A stretch of 64,000 nt of DNA, taken from positions 5,146,001 to 5,210,000 of the forward strand of contig NZ_PHUG01000001.1 of the NCBI RefSeq assembly GCF_002813325.1, given 5' to 3'. The notes beneath the pieces are model-generated. The model was not told where the DNA came from, searched no databases, and was given only the letters and a program-made list of their open reading frames with translations. This DNA comes from Janthinobacterium sp. 64 (GTDB taxonomy: Bacteria > Pseudomonadota > Gammaproteobacteria > Burkholderiales > Burkholderiaceae_D). This document shows positions 17,507-26,385 of this stretch, in pieces; the first letter of the stretch is position 1; every line of letters starts with the position of its first letter. The translations under genes were made by a program, and so were the position numbers.

Positions 17507-17539
17507 AAAAAAAAGCCGCTCAAGTGAGCAGCAATTTTT
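17507..17539. terminator. Candidate bidirectional terminator
   Basis: GCTCAAGTGAGC (17517-17528) forms a 4-bp stem within GCCGCTCAAGTGAGCAGC. It is flanked by an A-run on the left (from 17507) and a T-run on the right (17534-17538). It lies between two convergent genes. The stem is short. The rest of the gap 17134-17506 shows no supportable gene. Confidence 0.4.
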
Positions 17540-17541
17540 CC

Positions 17542-17790
17542 TTAAATGGATATAGTTGAAATGTGAAAGTCTAATAATTTTGCAATTTCAGTATCAGCCT
17601 CTTTATTTTGAATGGTTACTTTCAAAGTATCCGGCGTTTTCTCTGAGGAGTGTACATTACACCTTATTCCGCATTTCAAAGTGTATTGAACACCATATTG
17701 AATGCCTTTTTCACTTGCAATAAATGGGCTGGAGAGAACAATATTTCTAAGATTAATAGAATCTTCTTTTTTTATCAGATAATCGCTCAA
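17542..17790 (-). CDS. Hypothetical small protein, 82 aa, TTG start
   Basis: The frame starts with TTG at 17790, preceded by GAGG. The product (MSDYLIKKEDSINLRNIVLS, then KGIQYGVQYTLKCGIRCNV, then TIQNKEADTEIAKLLDF) alternates polar and hydrophobic residues like a beta-sheet protein. It is low in GC, like the preceding operon. No family is recognised. The unusual start codon and the absence of partners keep confidence low. Confidence 0.42.
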   Translation of the reverse strand: MSDYLIKKEDSINLRNIVLSSPFIASEKGIQYGVQYTLKCGIRCNVHSSEKTPDTLKVTIQNKEADTEIAKLLDFHISTISI

Positions 17791-18182
17791 ATGCGCCTCG
17801 CTTGTGGTAGTTAATTGGAGTGGTCAGTTCTGCCTCAGGTTATTAGGCCTGCCCTTGGCTCTGGCTATGTATGGTGCGTGCTTGGCCAAGGCAAAGACAG
17901 AGGCACAAAGCATTGTTAGGGGCCATGGTGTCGCACAGTTCCTCCCACACACACCAAATGGGGGTAAATGTACACTTTTCAAGTCAACCCCACCCACGCA
18001 GTGCCGCGAATCTCCGACTGACTGGATATTAACTCACTACACGATTTATCTATCTCGCTTGTTCAGTATGAAATTTTAGGCTAGGCAGTGTCTACAGGCA
18101 TCGGCCCTGGCAGGTTCCGCCCATTTGTATATATTACTACTGTAAAAGTGGCCATCGCCTTCTACAGGTTTCTTTGTACAAC
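17791..18182. other. Gap without a supportable gene
   Basis: About 390 bases between the 82-aa gene and cap3. Frames here are short, lack ribosome sites and have no protein-like composition. No repeat or strong hairpin was seen. Confidence 0.5.
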
Positions 18183-18641
18183 TCACGAAGATTGGCACTC
18201 CTGAAAAAGGGTCGTCTCTCCCTGCCCATCGACAAGCGAAACGTACAGGCCAACCCGGCCGACGATAACGGACAAGGTTGCACGCCCATCTTGACGAGCT
18301 AAGGCTCGATACCTCCAACCATCCATGTCCACACTTGAAGGGCTTGGCCAATCTTCCGGATGGGTATGCCATTCACCAAGATACCGAATTTCCCCGTCGC
18401 TCTGTTTCCACATGAGGTCGGCTTCCGTTTGATGACCAGGGTCGTTACGCTCATATCGCATCCGATGCCGAACATCCCCAGCCTGAGGCTGAGTGGCCTG
18501 TATCACCTCTACGTGCTCACCACGGACATGACCGAGCAATATACCGCCGGCCTCTGTCGCAGCCCGAGAGTTTTGGCGATACATATCAAAGGTTTCGAGC
18601 ACTGATGCTTGAAACAATAAATATATCTTTTGGCTCGGCAT
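18183..18641 (-). CDS. cap3: Cap3, JAB/JAMM-type isopeptidase of type II CBASS
   Basis: 152 aa from ATG 18641, eleven bases after the cap2 stop; the frame extending to 18797 overlaps cap2 and is not used. The metalloprotease motif is complete: Glu30 in EAGGILLGHV, His92 and His94 in EWHTHPEDWP, then SSVD with Ser102/103 and Asp105. Cap3 proteins remove the conjugate that Cap2 attaches to the CD-NTase C-terminus and so limit priming. It is the last gene of the operon capV-cdnA-cap2-cap3. Confidence 0.9.
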   Translation of the reverse strand: MPSQKIYLLFQASVLETFDMYRQNSRAATEAGGILLGHVRGEHVEVIQATQPQAGDVRHRMRYERNDPGHQTEADLMWKQSDGEIRYLGEWHTHPEDWPSPSSVDMDGWRYRALARQDGRATLSVIVGRVGLYVSLVDGQGETTLFQECQSS

Positions 18642-18652
18642 CTGCCACAAAT

Positions 18653-20275
18653 CTACGAATCGCACGCTGGGCAACCTTCGATATTTGGCGGAGAGGAATC
18701 GGGTTGGCAAGTGTAGCCCGGTACCACCACTCTTGTTCGCAAGGTGCTTGTTTGGTTTCCTGCTACCCAGTCTAACGCCATATCTAAAGCTAGGCACGCC
18801 GCTTGAATTGACACCGTAGCAGGGAAAGGGACATATTCTTGTTCACAGCCCTGTCCGGCATAGATTTGAGGCATGGACTCTACGGTCGCCTGATATTGCC
18901 CCTCCCGCGCGTAATTAGCCAAGCAGTAGCCGCAAGCTTGGCCTCGTTCCGCTTTTAAATGCCCGCGAACTGCTATTCCAGGTCCCTCAATCCAAGTGGA
19001 CAGCCGTGCCTGTGCTGCGTGGTATTTATGCTCTAGGACATACCCTAGCGACTCCTCCCCAGTCGCGTCGATGATAAGGTCCATCTTAGTCAGGTTGACT
19101 TCCTTTGCATCGCGATGGATAGGTTTAACATTCGCACCTGGAGCATCGCGAAGAAACTTTCGCGCCATTCCTCTCGCCTTATTTTTCCCGACGTCCGAAA
19201 ATCCTAGGATGTGACGCCCTAAGTTCCCAGTACTAAGAACATCGTTGTCAATCAGTACTAGCTGGCCCCCGCCGCTACCAGCTCCAGCGCGCACCAGCAG
19301 GTCAGCGAGATACCCGCCAATTGTTCCGCAACCCACCAGAGCAATCCGTTTTTCGGCCAGCGTCTTCATGGAAGGCACGTTCCTTTCCGCAATAAATTTG
19401 TCATCAATCCTGCTGCCTGAATACGGCACGGCTACACTTTCGCGCAACTCATCTAACGAAACATTTTTTTCTTTCAGTTTCTCGGATTTGGCGAAGAGAA
19501 TCGCCAAGCTATAGACAAATCGAGGCGATTTTATTAAGACCACTACACCTAATGAACCTAAGCGAACGACGCTTTTTATAGCGGCTTCAATTTGATAAGA
19601 TGTTGGTCCGTCAAGTTGGTGCTGCCAACTTAGAAACTGGCCCAAATTAGATATCGGCCAATGTATTAGGCTCGCTTGGGGTGGTACATTTGATACAAAG
19701 GCCAAAACAGGGATTCTATTTTGTAAAATATTTAGGCCAAGTGCTGCAGCTTTCATCTTCGTTCGCACTGGGTCATCAGAAAAAAATACCTGATTGTCTT
19801 CGGATTTCTCGTCCGCTAAAAGCAATTGCAGCGATTTGGATTCAAAATCGTCCACATCAAAATAGCAATTACTGCCGCCGCTTCCCCAGTAAGCGAAGAA
19901 CTCATCAGCCAAATCGTCCACTACCGAACCATCAAGAATCTGTCCTAAGACGTATTCGGCCCGCTTAACAAACGCGATAGTCTGGCCAACAGGGTCGAAA
20001 ATATTGACAACCGTAGAAGACCGAGAAAGGTAGCACAGCCAACCCGTTGCGCTTAGATGAGGAGCCACTGCTCCCAAGATACCCGGGATTGTTTTCAACC
20101 GAATCAGAGGAATCGATGCAAAATCCTTCGCAATATACATTTCACAATCGTAGGCGCATTTTTCGTGTCGCAGTACTCCTTGGAATACTAAAAAACCGTC
20201 TAAAGTGCACTCGTACCTGAACTCATAATGCGAGAGGGCCTCGACCACCTCGGATATCTTGTTTGTGGCTGCCAT
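18653..20275 (-). CDS. cap2: Cap2, E1/E2-like conjugation enzyme of type II CBASS
   Basis: 540 aa from ATG 20275; GTG 20284, which overlaps the preceding TGA, is an alternative start. The C-terminal half is a ThiF/E1 adenylation domain with GCGTIGGYLADLLVRAGAG near residue 313, then LIDNDVLSTGNLGRHIL and DLIIDATGEES. CGYC and GCPAC pairs near the end look like the zinc knot of E1 domains. The N-terminal ~270 residues are the E2-like part. Known Cap2 proteins join the CD-NTase C-terminus to cell targets, raising second-messenger output after phage infection. It lies between the CD-NTase and cap3 genes. Confidence 0.92.
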   Translation of the reverse strand: MAATNKISEVVEALSHYEFRYECTLDGFLVFQGVLRHEKCAYDCEMYIAKDFASIPLIRLKTIPGILGAVAPHLSATGWLCYLSRSSTVVNIFDPVGQTIAFVKRAEYVLGQILDGSVVDDLADEFFAYWGSGGSNCYFDVDDFESKSLQLLLADEKSEDNQVFFSDDPVRTKMKAAALGLNILQNRIPVLAFVSNVPPQASLIHWPISNLGQFLSWQHQLDGPTSYQIEAAIKSVVRLGSLGVVVLIKSPRFVYSLAILFAKSEKLKEKNVSLDELRESVAVPYSGSRIDDKFIAERNVPSMKTLAEKRIALVGCGTIGGYLADLLVRAGAGSGGGQLVLIDNDVLSTGNLGRHILGFSDVGKNKARGMARKFLRDAPGANVKPIHRDAKEVNLTKMDLIIDATGEESLGYVLEHKYHAAQARLSTWIEGPGIAVRGHLKAERGQACGYCLANYAREGQYQATVESMPQIYAGQGCEQEYVPFPATVSIQAACLALDMALDWVAGNQTSTLRTRVVVPGYTCQPDSSPPNIEGCPACDS

Positions 20276-20280
20276 TTGTA

Positions 20281-21414
20281 TCACGCAGACTTATTGCGCC
20301 CGACGATTTCGGATGGCCCTGGGATAGCTGCCGTTGCAAGTACAGCTTCACGGGCCGATGGTGTTGGCACCCAATAAGGTTCAAAGGGGAACCTCTGGCC
20401 AAACTGCTCCTGAAGCCAGCGACAGGCCAGTGACGCATCTGAACAGCTGATTGCCGCTTCTAAAACGCCGGCGAACTTCTCGAACGCTTCAGCGGCTTCT
20501 TCAACGCCTTCCGGACCCAGCCGAGCCGTTAATGACTCTGCTTTTTCGGTAGGATTATCCACGCCATCCCGTAAGGTCTTGGGTAGAGCTTTGCAAACTT
20601 CAAGCAACGCCAAATCATCTCGTGCGTGCTTTGCCTTAAACAGCGGCGACGCTGCCGCCATCAGCAAGATGGAGGCGGGCCCGCCCTGGCTCCATCGCCA
20701 ATCACGATATGCTTTTATATAGCGGATAACGCGGCGAAGCTGTTCACCCTTTGCATCCACCTCATTCAAAAACCAGTCTTTTAGAGGTCGAGGGTCAGAC
20801 TCAATCCAGTCTTTGTCACGATGAGCAAGAAGCACTTGGTCGTTTGGCAGGGCCGTCCATGCATCCCGTTCAGAACGTGTTACGGCGTCTTCTACACTAT
20901 CCATCGCATATGAAGCACGCGCTTTCAGCAGCTCAAACTCCGTGTCTGGGATAGCGTACAGAGGGATATCCACGTGGGCGTCCAATGAGACTTCAACGCG
21001 AATACAAGTCGGCCTCTCAGACTGCTTCCATCCACGCATCTTTACCAACGGCCCCAGCGCCTCTTCCGCTGCGCTGAAGAATAGGGAGGCTGCTTTGCTC
21101 GGACGCTTCGTTTGAGTCACAAAGCCCATTGGCAAATATGCTCCGTCATCCAAATCGCACTGCTGCGGCGTTTGAGCGGGTGCATTAAGGGTCTTATAAG
21201 ACCATGAGCCTTGAGTGAAAAATCGCGGAGTTGGAACGTCCAACTCATAGCCGCGTGCCCGCAACACTCTGGGTAGACCAAGCTTCAAGCACTCACGAAT
21301 CTCTTTACGCGCATATTCAAGTATGACTTTTTGATAAGAATCTAAGGTCAGTGCATCCAGAAAGGCTGGGCGCTCTTCGTTGCTATTGTTAAACAAGACA
21401 CTGAGGTTAAGCAT
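20281..21414 (-). CDS. DncV-like CD-NTase (cyclic dinucleotide synthase) of CBASS
   Basis: 377 aa. The start at ATG 21414 ([18 protein letters not shown]) overlaps the end of capV by eight bases; the frame up to 21504 would run into capV and is rejected. The nucleotidyltransferase signature is clear: [10 protein letters not shown] near residue 69, [10 protein letters not shown] near 86 supplying the catalytic acidic pair, and a third acid in [11 protein letters not shown] near 146. The order and family resemble Vibrio cholerae DncV, which makes 3'3'-cGAMP; the exact product here is inferred. The C-terminus ends GRNKSA, the part Cap2 would join to a target. Confidence 0.92.
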   Translation of the reverse strand: MLNLSVLFNNSNEERPAFLDALTLDSYQKVILEYARKEIRECLKLGLPRVLRARGYELDVPTPRFFTQGSWSYKTLNAPAQTPQQCDLDDGAYLPMGFVTQTKRPSKAASLFFSAAEEALGPLVKMRGWKQSERPTCIRVEVSLDAHVDIPLYAIPDTEFELLKARASYAMDSVEDAVTRSERDAWTALPNDQVLLAHRDKDWIESDPRPLKDWFLNEVDAKGEQLRRVIRYIKAYRDWRWSQGGPASILLMAAASPLFKAKHARDDLALLEVCKALPKTLRDGVDNPTEKAESLTARLGPEGVEEAAEAFEKFAGVLEAAISCSDASLACRWLQEQFGQRFPFEPYWVPTPSAREAVLATAAIPGPSEIVGRNKSA

Positions 21415-22441
21415 TTGGCATCTCCGAATTTTTATTGGGACCGTGGTAAAAAGCTGGCTTTGGAGCGATGTGCTTACGGAAGACCTGGAAATTTTCCTCG
21501 CCAATGGTCCGTTGGAACGTATGGTTTGCCCGGTCCTTCAGTGTGTTAGTGGCCGCCACCGAGACTTTATCGAGTTTCTTAATGTCGGTACTTTGCTCAG
21601 GAGTAGGCTTTTCATCAAGGGATACATAATCACCGCCCAAAAGCTGTTTAAGCATGTAGTCGACCGACGACTCCTGAGCGGATATGACCAAACTAAACAA
21701 ACTCTCTCTCCACTGCCAAATTCCCCTATCGAGCGTTGAGCTATATGGCATAGTGGCTCCGCTTGTCATGGTGCCAATCGACAGAACACGGACACGAATC
21801 TTCCTAGCAGGTGCAATAAACTGATGTACCTCATGCAATCCGAAAAGTCCCGGAGCGTTTCCAACCAACCCGCCGTCCACGTATACGCCCCGATTGTTTT
21901 GAGCAATCGGGAAATAGGTCGGTGCCGCCGACGTGGCCAACCCGATGTCTGTCAAGCTCATGCGATGGTCTAACTCAAAGGATGGGTGGTGGGGGGTTTT
22001 AAAGAATTGCCCCATACCAGTTGAATAGTTCACGGTGGGGATAAGTACACGATGACGTAAATCACCTATTGTTTTGCTTCCGAAAGTTTGACCAAGTAAG
22101 TCTCGCAACCCATGGCTTGAATGTTTCGCCATGCACAGGAACCCTGCCCACCGCCGTAGCAGATTGCGATTTCCGAAAATCTTCTTACCGTGCACCTCGA
22201 ATAGAGCCTGCAACTGTTCTGCGGGTACTTCTGCAGCCAAGCCAAGCGCAAGCAACCCGCCCGCCGACGTGCCACATATCAAGTCGAAGTGGTTCGCCAA
22301 TGGCCTTCCCAGGAGTGACTCGAGCTGATTGAGTATGGTCGCGGTGTACAAGCCTCGATACCCGCCTCCTGAGAGGGCAAGAACATGGTACTCCGGGACA
22401 TCGTAGTCCGGAGCGCTTTCATATTTTTCTAAAAATGACAT
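21407..22441 (-). CDS. capV: CapV-like patatin phospholipase, CBASS effector
   Basis: 344 aa from ATG 22441. Patatin motifs are complete: oxyanion loop SGGGYRG at 25-30, nucleophile elbow GTSAG at 57-61 (Ser59), and the catalytic Asp in DGGLVGN near 190. CapV enzymes are switched on by the cyclic dinucleotide and degrade membrane phospholipids, killing the infected cell. It is the first gene of the operon. The upstream AT-rich region (22442-22658) holds conspicuous repeats and a divergent regulator gene. Confidence 0.92.
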   Translation of the reverse strand: MSFLEKYESAPDYDVPEYHVLALSGGGYRGLYTATILNQLESLLGRPLANHFDLICGTSAGGLLALGLAAEVPAEQLQALFEVHGKKIFGNRNLLRRWAGFLCMAKHSSHGLRDLLGQTFGSKTIGDLRHRVLIPTVNYSTGMGQFFKTPHHPSFELDHRMSLTDIGLATSAAPTYFPIAQNNRGVYVDGGLVGNAPGLFGLHEVHQFIAPARKIRVRVLSIGTMTSGATMPYSSTLDRGIWQWRESLFSLVISAQESSVDYMLKQLLGGDYVSLDEKPTPEQSTDIKKLDKVSVAATNTLKDRANHTFQRTIGEENFQVFRKHIAPKPAFYHGPNKNSEMPNA

Positions 22442-22462
22442 ATAACGCCCCTTGACAAAACC

Positions 22463-22647
22463 TTATCCACAATTTGATTGAAATAAAGCAACTACCATAT
22501 CTAGTTAAAAATGAGAATAAAAATCAATATATTGCAAAAAATGGCAAAAGTATAAGTGCATATGGAAAGAAAATGTGCCAGTTGCCATGAATTGATATAA
22601 AACAGCTTACACTAAAAAAATGCTAATATTCAAGTTATCCACAATTT
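22463..22647. promoter_or_regulatory. Two identical 13-bp repeats containing perfect DnaA boxes, plus inverted ATGGCAA arms
   Basis: TTATCCACAATTT occurs at 22463-22475 and again at 22635-22647, same orientation. Each begins with TTATCCACA, the perfect DnaA-box consensus. Between them lie inverted arms ATGGCAA (22541-22547) and TTGCCAT (22582-22588), and GTGCCA (22575-22580) mirrors TGGCAC (22660-22665) at the regulator start. The region is AT-rich and separates capV from the divergent XRE gene. The sites are probably operators for that regulator, with DnaA control as an alternative. Confidence 0.5.
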
Positions 22648-22658
22648 TGGGGCCAGAA

Positions 22659-23009
22659 ATGGCACTTTTTGATATGGCTATGCCTGACTTTGGCTCTGCT
22701 GGAGCCCTTGATACCGAAAATCTGATAATTCTGCTTCGTGACAGAGTGCGTTTTGAACGTCGGCGCCAAAACCTCTCACAGGCGGCGTTCGCCGAAGTGT
22801 GTGGCATACCATTGCGAACGTTTAAGCGCTACGAGTCCACAGGAACCGGCTCCATTGAACTCTTGGTGAAGATAGCGCAAGGGTTTGGTCGTGCACGTGG
22901 TTTCGATTCCATCTTTCCTCCGCAACCGCTAAACCCTCAACCTCGTGGGGTCAATGCGGTACTAGCGCGCTTGGGGCAAAGCATCGAGAAACGCAAGACC
23001 GAAAAGTAA
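22659..23009 (+). CDS. XRE-type HTH regulator divergent from CBASS
   Basis: From ATG 22659 (GGGG upstream) the product is 116 aa; an upstream ATG at 22620 would cover one of the operator-like repeats, so the shorter form is preferred. The HTH is RRRQNLSQAAFAEVCGIPLR with TFKRYESTGTGSIELL, a normal XRE domain. The C-terminal tail is Pro-rich then basic (LARLGQSIEKRKTEK). Its position head-to-head with capV suggests control of the CBASS operon. Lack of a WYL or protease domain distinguishes it from CapW and CapH regulators. Confidence 0.75.
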   Translation: MALFDMAMPDFGSAGALDTENLIILLRDRVRFERRRQNLSQAAFAEVCGIPLRTFKRYESTGTGSIELLVKIAQGFGRARGFDSIFPPQPLNPQPRGVNAVLARLGQSIEKRKTEK

Positions 23010-23335
23010 AGGTTAATCACGCGAGTGCGAAAATGAGAGTCGAGTCGTAGCCGATGAACGCAACGCACGTTAAAAATAATTCATGCCGTTCGCCAGCCGC
23101 TCTTTTGGCTAGGAGCACATACGTAGCAAGTCTGGAGCCTTCGCCAAGCGCACCACGCTAAGCGACATCATGCCAATTCGAATGATGGATTGGCAAAATG
23201 GTTCAACACGACTTAAATGAGCGAGGGTAACGTGGGATTTTCACACTTTTGGGCGATGCAGGAATTACCGCATCGGTCAGATGCATCCCGAAGTGGATGG
23301 ATTGTTGGCGCTCACTGGGAATTCAGGACACTCCC
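23010..23335. other. Gap without a supportable gene
   Basis: 326 bases between the XRE gene and the next gene on the minus strand. No convincing frame, repeat or terminator was found. Confidence 0.5.
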
Positions 23336-23830
23336 TCAGACGGAGGGCGTAACAGGGCCATCAGCTCCCTGGGAATCAATATCGCAATAGAACGATGTTG
23401 CATCTAGGACTCTTAAAACCTCTGCTGATAGCAGTTCTTGCAAACCCAGTTCGCAGAAATTTTGATACGCGCCCCTGATGTAATTGGAGGCCTCATCGCG
23501 AGGCACCAACGCTACTTCTGCGTCCTCAGGCGAGCCAAAATGCTTGATGGAGTTCTTCGCACCGTACATGAGCTCAGAAACTCTTTTCTGCACATTGGTG
23601 AGCCCAAGTCCATCGACCGCACGCGTAACGTATTTCACTCTTTCGTCAAAGTGGTTTACTCGCCCCGCGTGTCTACATGCCTTGCCCGTTAGCTCTTCGG
23701 CAGCGGCTGCAAGATGCATCGCGGCGAAGTATGCGCTTCCATCACACCACAAATCGGCAGCGGTGTTTAAGAACTCAACAGCGATAACTATTTTTGAATG
23801 GGTCTTCTGAGATTCACCAGAATCATCCAT
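23336..23830 (-). CDS. Unrecognised helical protein, superficially HEPN-like
   Basis: 164 aa from ATG 23830. The centre (LWCDGSAYFAAMHLAAAAEE, then LMYGAKNSIKHFGSP) is built of long helices, and the order of an aromatic-rich helix followed by a basic Asn/Lys/His segment resembles the HEPN/DUF family of small RNases. The strict R-x4-6-H catalytic motif is not evident (KNSIKH instead), so enzymatic activity is doubtful. No partner nucleotidyltransferase lies next to it; hairpin-rich block A begins upstream of its start. Confidence 0.5.
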   Translation of the reverse strand: MDDSGESQKTHSKIVIAVEFLNTAADLWCDGSAYFAAMHLAAAAEELTGKACRHAGRVNHFDERVKYVTRAVDGLGLTNVQKRVSELMYGAKNSIKHFGSPEDAEVALVPRDEASNYIRGAYQNFCELGLQELLSAEVLRVLDATSFYCDIDSQGADGPVTPSV

Positions 23831-23998
23831 GCTCTATCCTGCAGATATTAATTATATGCAGTCACATTACCATGCCGACCTTTCGCGCACCAATCCGCGC
23901 ACTTACCCGGGCAGGAATTGTTCGGTGGGTCGTACCGAAAGGGTATACCGATTCGTTACCCCTTCGGATTTGCGGCTTACTTTGGGTATGGCGTAGAT

Positions 23999-24026
23999 TT
24001 GCGACCTTCTTTAAGAGGGTTGCAAA
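23999..24026 (+). repeat. 28-bp direct repeat, copy 1 (block A)
   Basis: Begins TTGCGACCTTCTTT and ends GGGTTGCAAA. It differs at one base from the copy at 24432-24459 and forms part of a hairpin. Confidence 0.8.
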
Positions 24027-24431
24027 TCTGCGGGGGACTTTAAGTCCCTTGCAAACCAGCGGGTGCTTGCTCCGATTTGAAATCGCGGCAAGCCTGCAGC
24101 TGCAGCGCATCAACGGAAGCAAAACCGGCACATCTCCGATATTAGCCGGCCAGCAGCTCGGCGCCAGGGTAAAGCCTACTCGGCGTAGGTTTTGGTGCAG
24201 CAGCTGGCGCCGGCCGCGCGGCTGCGGCTGCGGCTTTAATCTGCTCACGTGAAGAGTTTGTTCCGGGCTTGCTGCGCAGGTTATTGCCGGTCCCCAGAAA
24301 GAGGGAGCGGAAAAAAAAGGGGGGGGGGCAGGAATAGCGCCCGCTTGCCGCTACGCCTTGGTCGCATTTGAAACGCGAGCAAGTTCGGCCGACGCCGTAC
24401 CAGGCCAAGGGGGGAGCGAAACCCAATACCC

Positions 24432-24459
24432 TTGCGACCTTCTTTGAGAGGGTTGCAAA
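24432..24459 (+). repeat. 28-bp direct repeat, copy 2 (block A)
   Basis: Same 28 bases as 23999-24026 except A to G at the fifteenth position. The spacing between copy starts is 433 bases. Confidence 0.8.
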
Positions 24460-24755
24460 ACAACGGCGCCAGCGTGCGGTACATACGGGATATTCCCGGA
24501 TGTAACGTCCATGACGAGGGCGCCGCAGTAAAGTCAGATTTCAAATCCGGCTTGGCAGGAGCCGAACAAAGCAGGACCTGCCGCGCGGCACCGGTCAAAT
24601 ACCGTTTGGCCGGTATTTGAAATGGCTATCTCGGCTTGCCGTTCCTACGGCCGCAACACGACGGGCCGCCGGTGGGGCTTTGGCGTGCGCCGGGGCTGAC
24701 GTCTCCTCCCTTGCTCGTCTTGCCGCTCGTTCCGCTCTCGCTCATGGCTACTTCC

Positions 24756-25427
24756 TCAGAATGGCCGCCCGGAAGTACCTTTCGCATGCTCCCCAACAAT
24801 TGCATATGCCATAGTTGAACCGAAGAATTCCATCGCCCACAAGCTTTGCCCATCAGCGAGGTTAATGTAGCCGAATTTAAAGGTTCCATAATTTACGGAC
24901 GACCAAGTAAATCTAAGCCATATTGCTAGCAGCGAAGCAGGCTCGCATGGGAGGTTTCCACCTATAAATATCTCAATTGGGATTTCAAGTCCAAGAGCCA
25001 CGTTGTTGTTTTGGCACCAGTACAGTCCTCGTACAATTCGTAAAATAACCTTAGCATATGACGCTGAAGGGAAGATGACTTTTTGCTTCGCTGTCATTCC
25101 GTCGAAAGTGGGTATGTGAACCATTTTCGATTGCTCAAAATAGTTCCACAACCGGCGGTTTTTGCTTACCGTTCGAGCAAGTGAGTCTAGTGAATGGTCC
25201 GATGCATAATGCTCGTACCCAACAGCTGATAAAATTATTGCCTTGAACTCCTCGTCATCATCGTTCGCACCATTGTTACATTGCGCGCAAGAAGGGACCG
25301 AGAATAGTGGCGAATTAGGTTGTCGCGATTGCTTGGGATACAAACTCTGTGGGGGAATATGGTCATCGGTCCCCGCTCCAGGCAACCCGCAGTGAGCACA
25401 AGACCGACCACTTTTCCATTTTGCCAT
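24756..25427 (-). CDS. HNH-type zinc-binding protein, putative endonuclease
   Basis: 223 aa from ATG 25427. The N-terminal third carries paired metal sites CAHCGLPG (residues 10-17) and CAQCNNGAN with the intervening DDHIPPQSLYPK, an HNH/McrA-like arrangement. The rest (VILRIVRGLYWCQNNNVALG, LLAIWLRFTWSSVNYGTFKF) is an unrecognised domain with several aromatic residues. Its GC content is much lower than the hairpin-rich blocks on each side, between which it sits alone. Role unknown; a nuclease acting on those blocks or on phage DNA is possible. Confidence 0.62.
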   Translation of the reverse strand: MAKWKSGRSCAHCGLPGAGTDDHIPPQSLYPKQSRQPNSPLFSVPSCAQCNNGANDDDEEFKAIILSAVGYEHYASDHSLDSLARTVSKNRRLWNYFEQSKMVHIPTFDGMTAKQKVIFPSASYAKVILRIVRGLYWCQNNNVALGLEIPIEIFIGGNLPCEPASLLAIWLRFTWSSVNYGTFKFGYINLADGQSLWAMEFFGSTMAYAIVGEHAKGTSGRPF

Positions 25428-25559
25428 TTATTGCCTGCATTTAAAGTTTTTGAGAGCGCAGAAAGCATCTTATCGCATGTGGTGCTGCTGACAACGCCAA
25501 GGCTCTTGGTAACGGTTAGATGCGCTGAATCTCAGACAATCTACAGCTCATACTGGACC

Positions 25560-26345
25560 GTTCGTGCTGACCACGAGTCCCGGCCAGCCTGCAGCTGGCG
25601 CTGGCCGTCATCGGCGTTGAAGGGGCGCATTTCAAATGCGTACCCTTGCGCCAGGTCGACGGTCCGCTGAACACTGGCCCGAAAATTTTGGCCAGCGGCA
25701 TTTGAATACGCGCACCGGGTCGCAATCTCACTGCGGCGACCAGCGGCATAAGGGGGGGCGCCATGCCCTTTTGACCTCGGCGTGTACTGCGAAGACGCCG
25801 GGAATTTTTCCGGCATCGGGCCACCCCGGCTAATTCTATTCGGCGTCGCGGTGGCCGGCTTGGCCCGCCCACTGAAGAAGGTCCCGAAAAATTGGGAGCG
25901 CGAACCAGTCACTGCAGGCGGGCCAGTGTCGGCGGCGCCCTGGTTCTGGCCCGGCTGCGGCTTCAGACGAAATCCGTACGAACACGCCGGCCGGCGACGA
26001 CGAACGAAAATTTTCGCTGGTGGGCGCGCAGGCGTGCAACCATGAGAGCGATGAAACATGGGGTTTCAAATATCAGGACGAGGCTGGCCAGCTATTCCAG
26101 GCGCTGGACCGTACATACCGGCTTGGACGGTATGTAGAACGAGCTGCGGCGCATCGGCTTCGATGGTCCTTCGAAGGGGCTTGCAGGGGGCTTCACTGCG
26201 GACGAAATTCGTACGCGGTTGACCTGCTGCTGGTGCCAACCATCGCGCCGGCCGCGCAGGCCAACGCTCAGCAAAGGGTCAGGACGGAACTGGCACCGTC
26301 GTGGAGCCGTCGACGGCGCCGGAACAGCGTATAGTACCTTTCGAA
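25560..26345. repeat. Hairpin-rich non-coding block B
   Basis: Same style as block A, on the other side of the HNH gene. Inverted repeats include AAGGG/CCCTT with CGCATTT/AAATGCG (25620-25647), CTGGCC/GGCCAG (25674-25695), CGGCGT/ACGCCG (25778-25800), GCCGG/CCGGC (25797-25814), CGCCGGCCGGCG (25985-25996), CGAAAATTTTCG (26005-26016), TACATACCG/CGGTATGTA (26112-26136) and GGTGCCA/TGGCACC (26232-26238/26291-26297). ATTTCAAAT recurs at 25629. Frames in it lack ribosome sites and coding bias. Stems such as ATACCG-loop-CGGTAT are shared with block A. Confidence 0.68.
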
Positions 26346-26385
26346 CGGTGCGAGCTACGGGAGCGATACCACTCGGCCACCGTCG

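Larger units (their letters stand above)
23870..24700. repeat. Hairpin-rich non-coding block A
   Basis: GC-rich stretch without supportable genes but with many strong inverted repeats: arms 23935-23945/23957-23967 (11 bp, one mismatch), 23995-24002/24022-24029, palindrome 24034-24048, 24065-24070/24088-24093 with inner CGATTT/AAATCG, CGGCGCCAG 24159-24167 with 24204-24212 enclosing CCTAC/GTAGG, CGGCGCC 24464-24470 with 24519-24525 enclosing TACAT/ATGTA and CGGG/CCCG, and CAAATACCG 24596-24604 with CGGTATTTG 24611-24619. The 9-mer ATTTGAAAT or ATTTCAAAT occurs at 24075, 24538 and 24615. The density suggests structured RNA or DNA. No known RNA family was recognised. Confidence 0.7.

Noticed and set aside
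22442..22658. Replication origin because of two DnaA boxes
   Set aside because: No replication initiator gene, no further boxes and no 13-mer unwinding array; a regulatory role is simpler.
25507..25530. GTTAGATGCGCTGAA, resembling an integron attC half
   Set aside because: No matching RYYYAAC partner or cassette structure was found, and no integron integrase is present.
23870..26345. CRISPR array
   Set aside because: Repeats are irregular in spacing and sequence and no cas gene is nearby.
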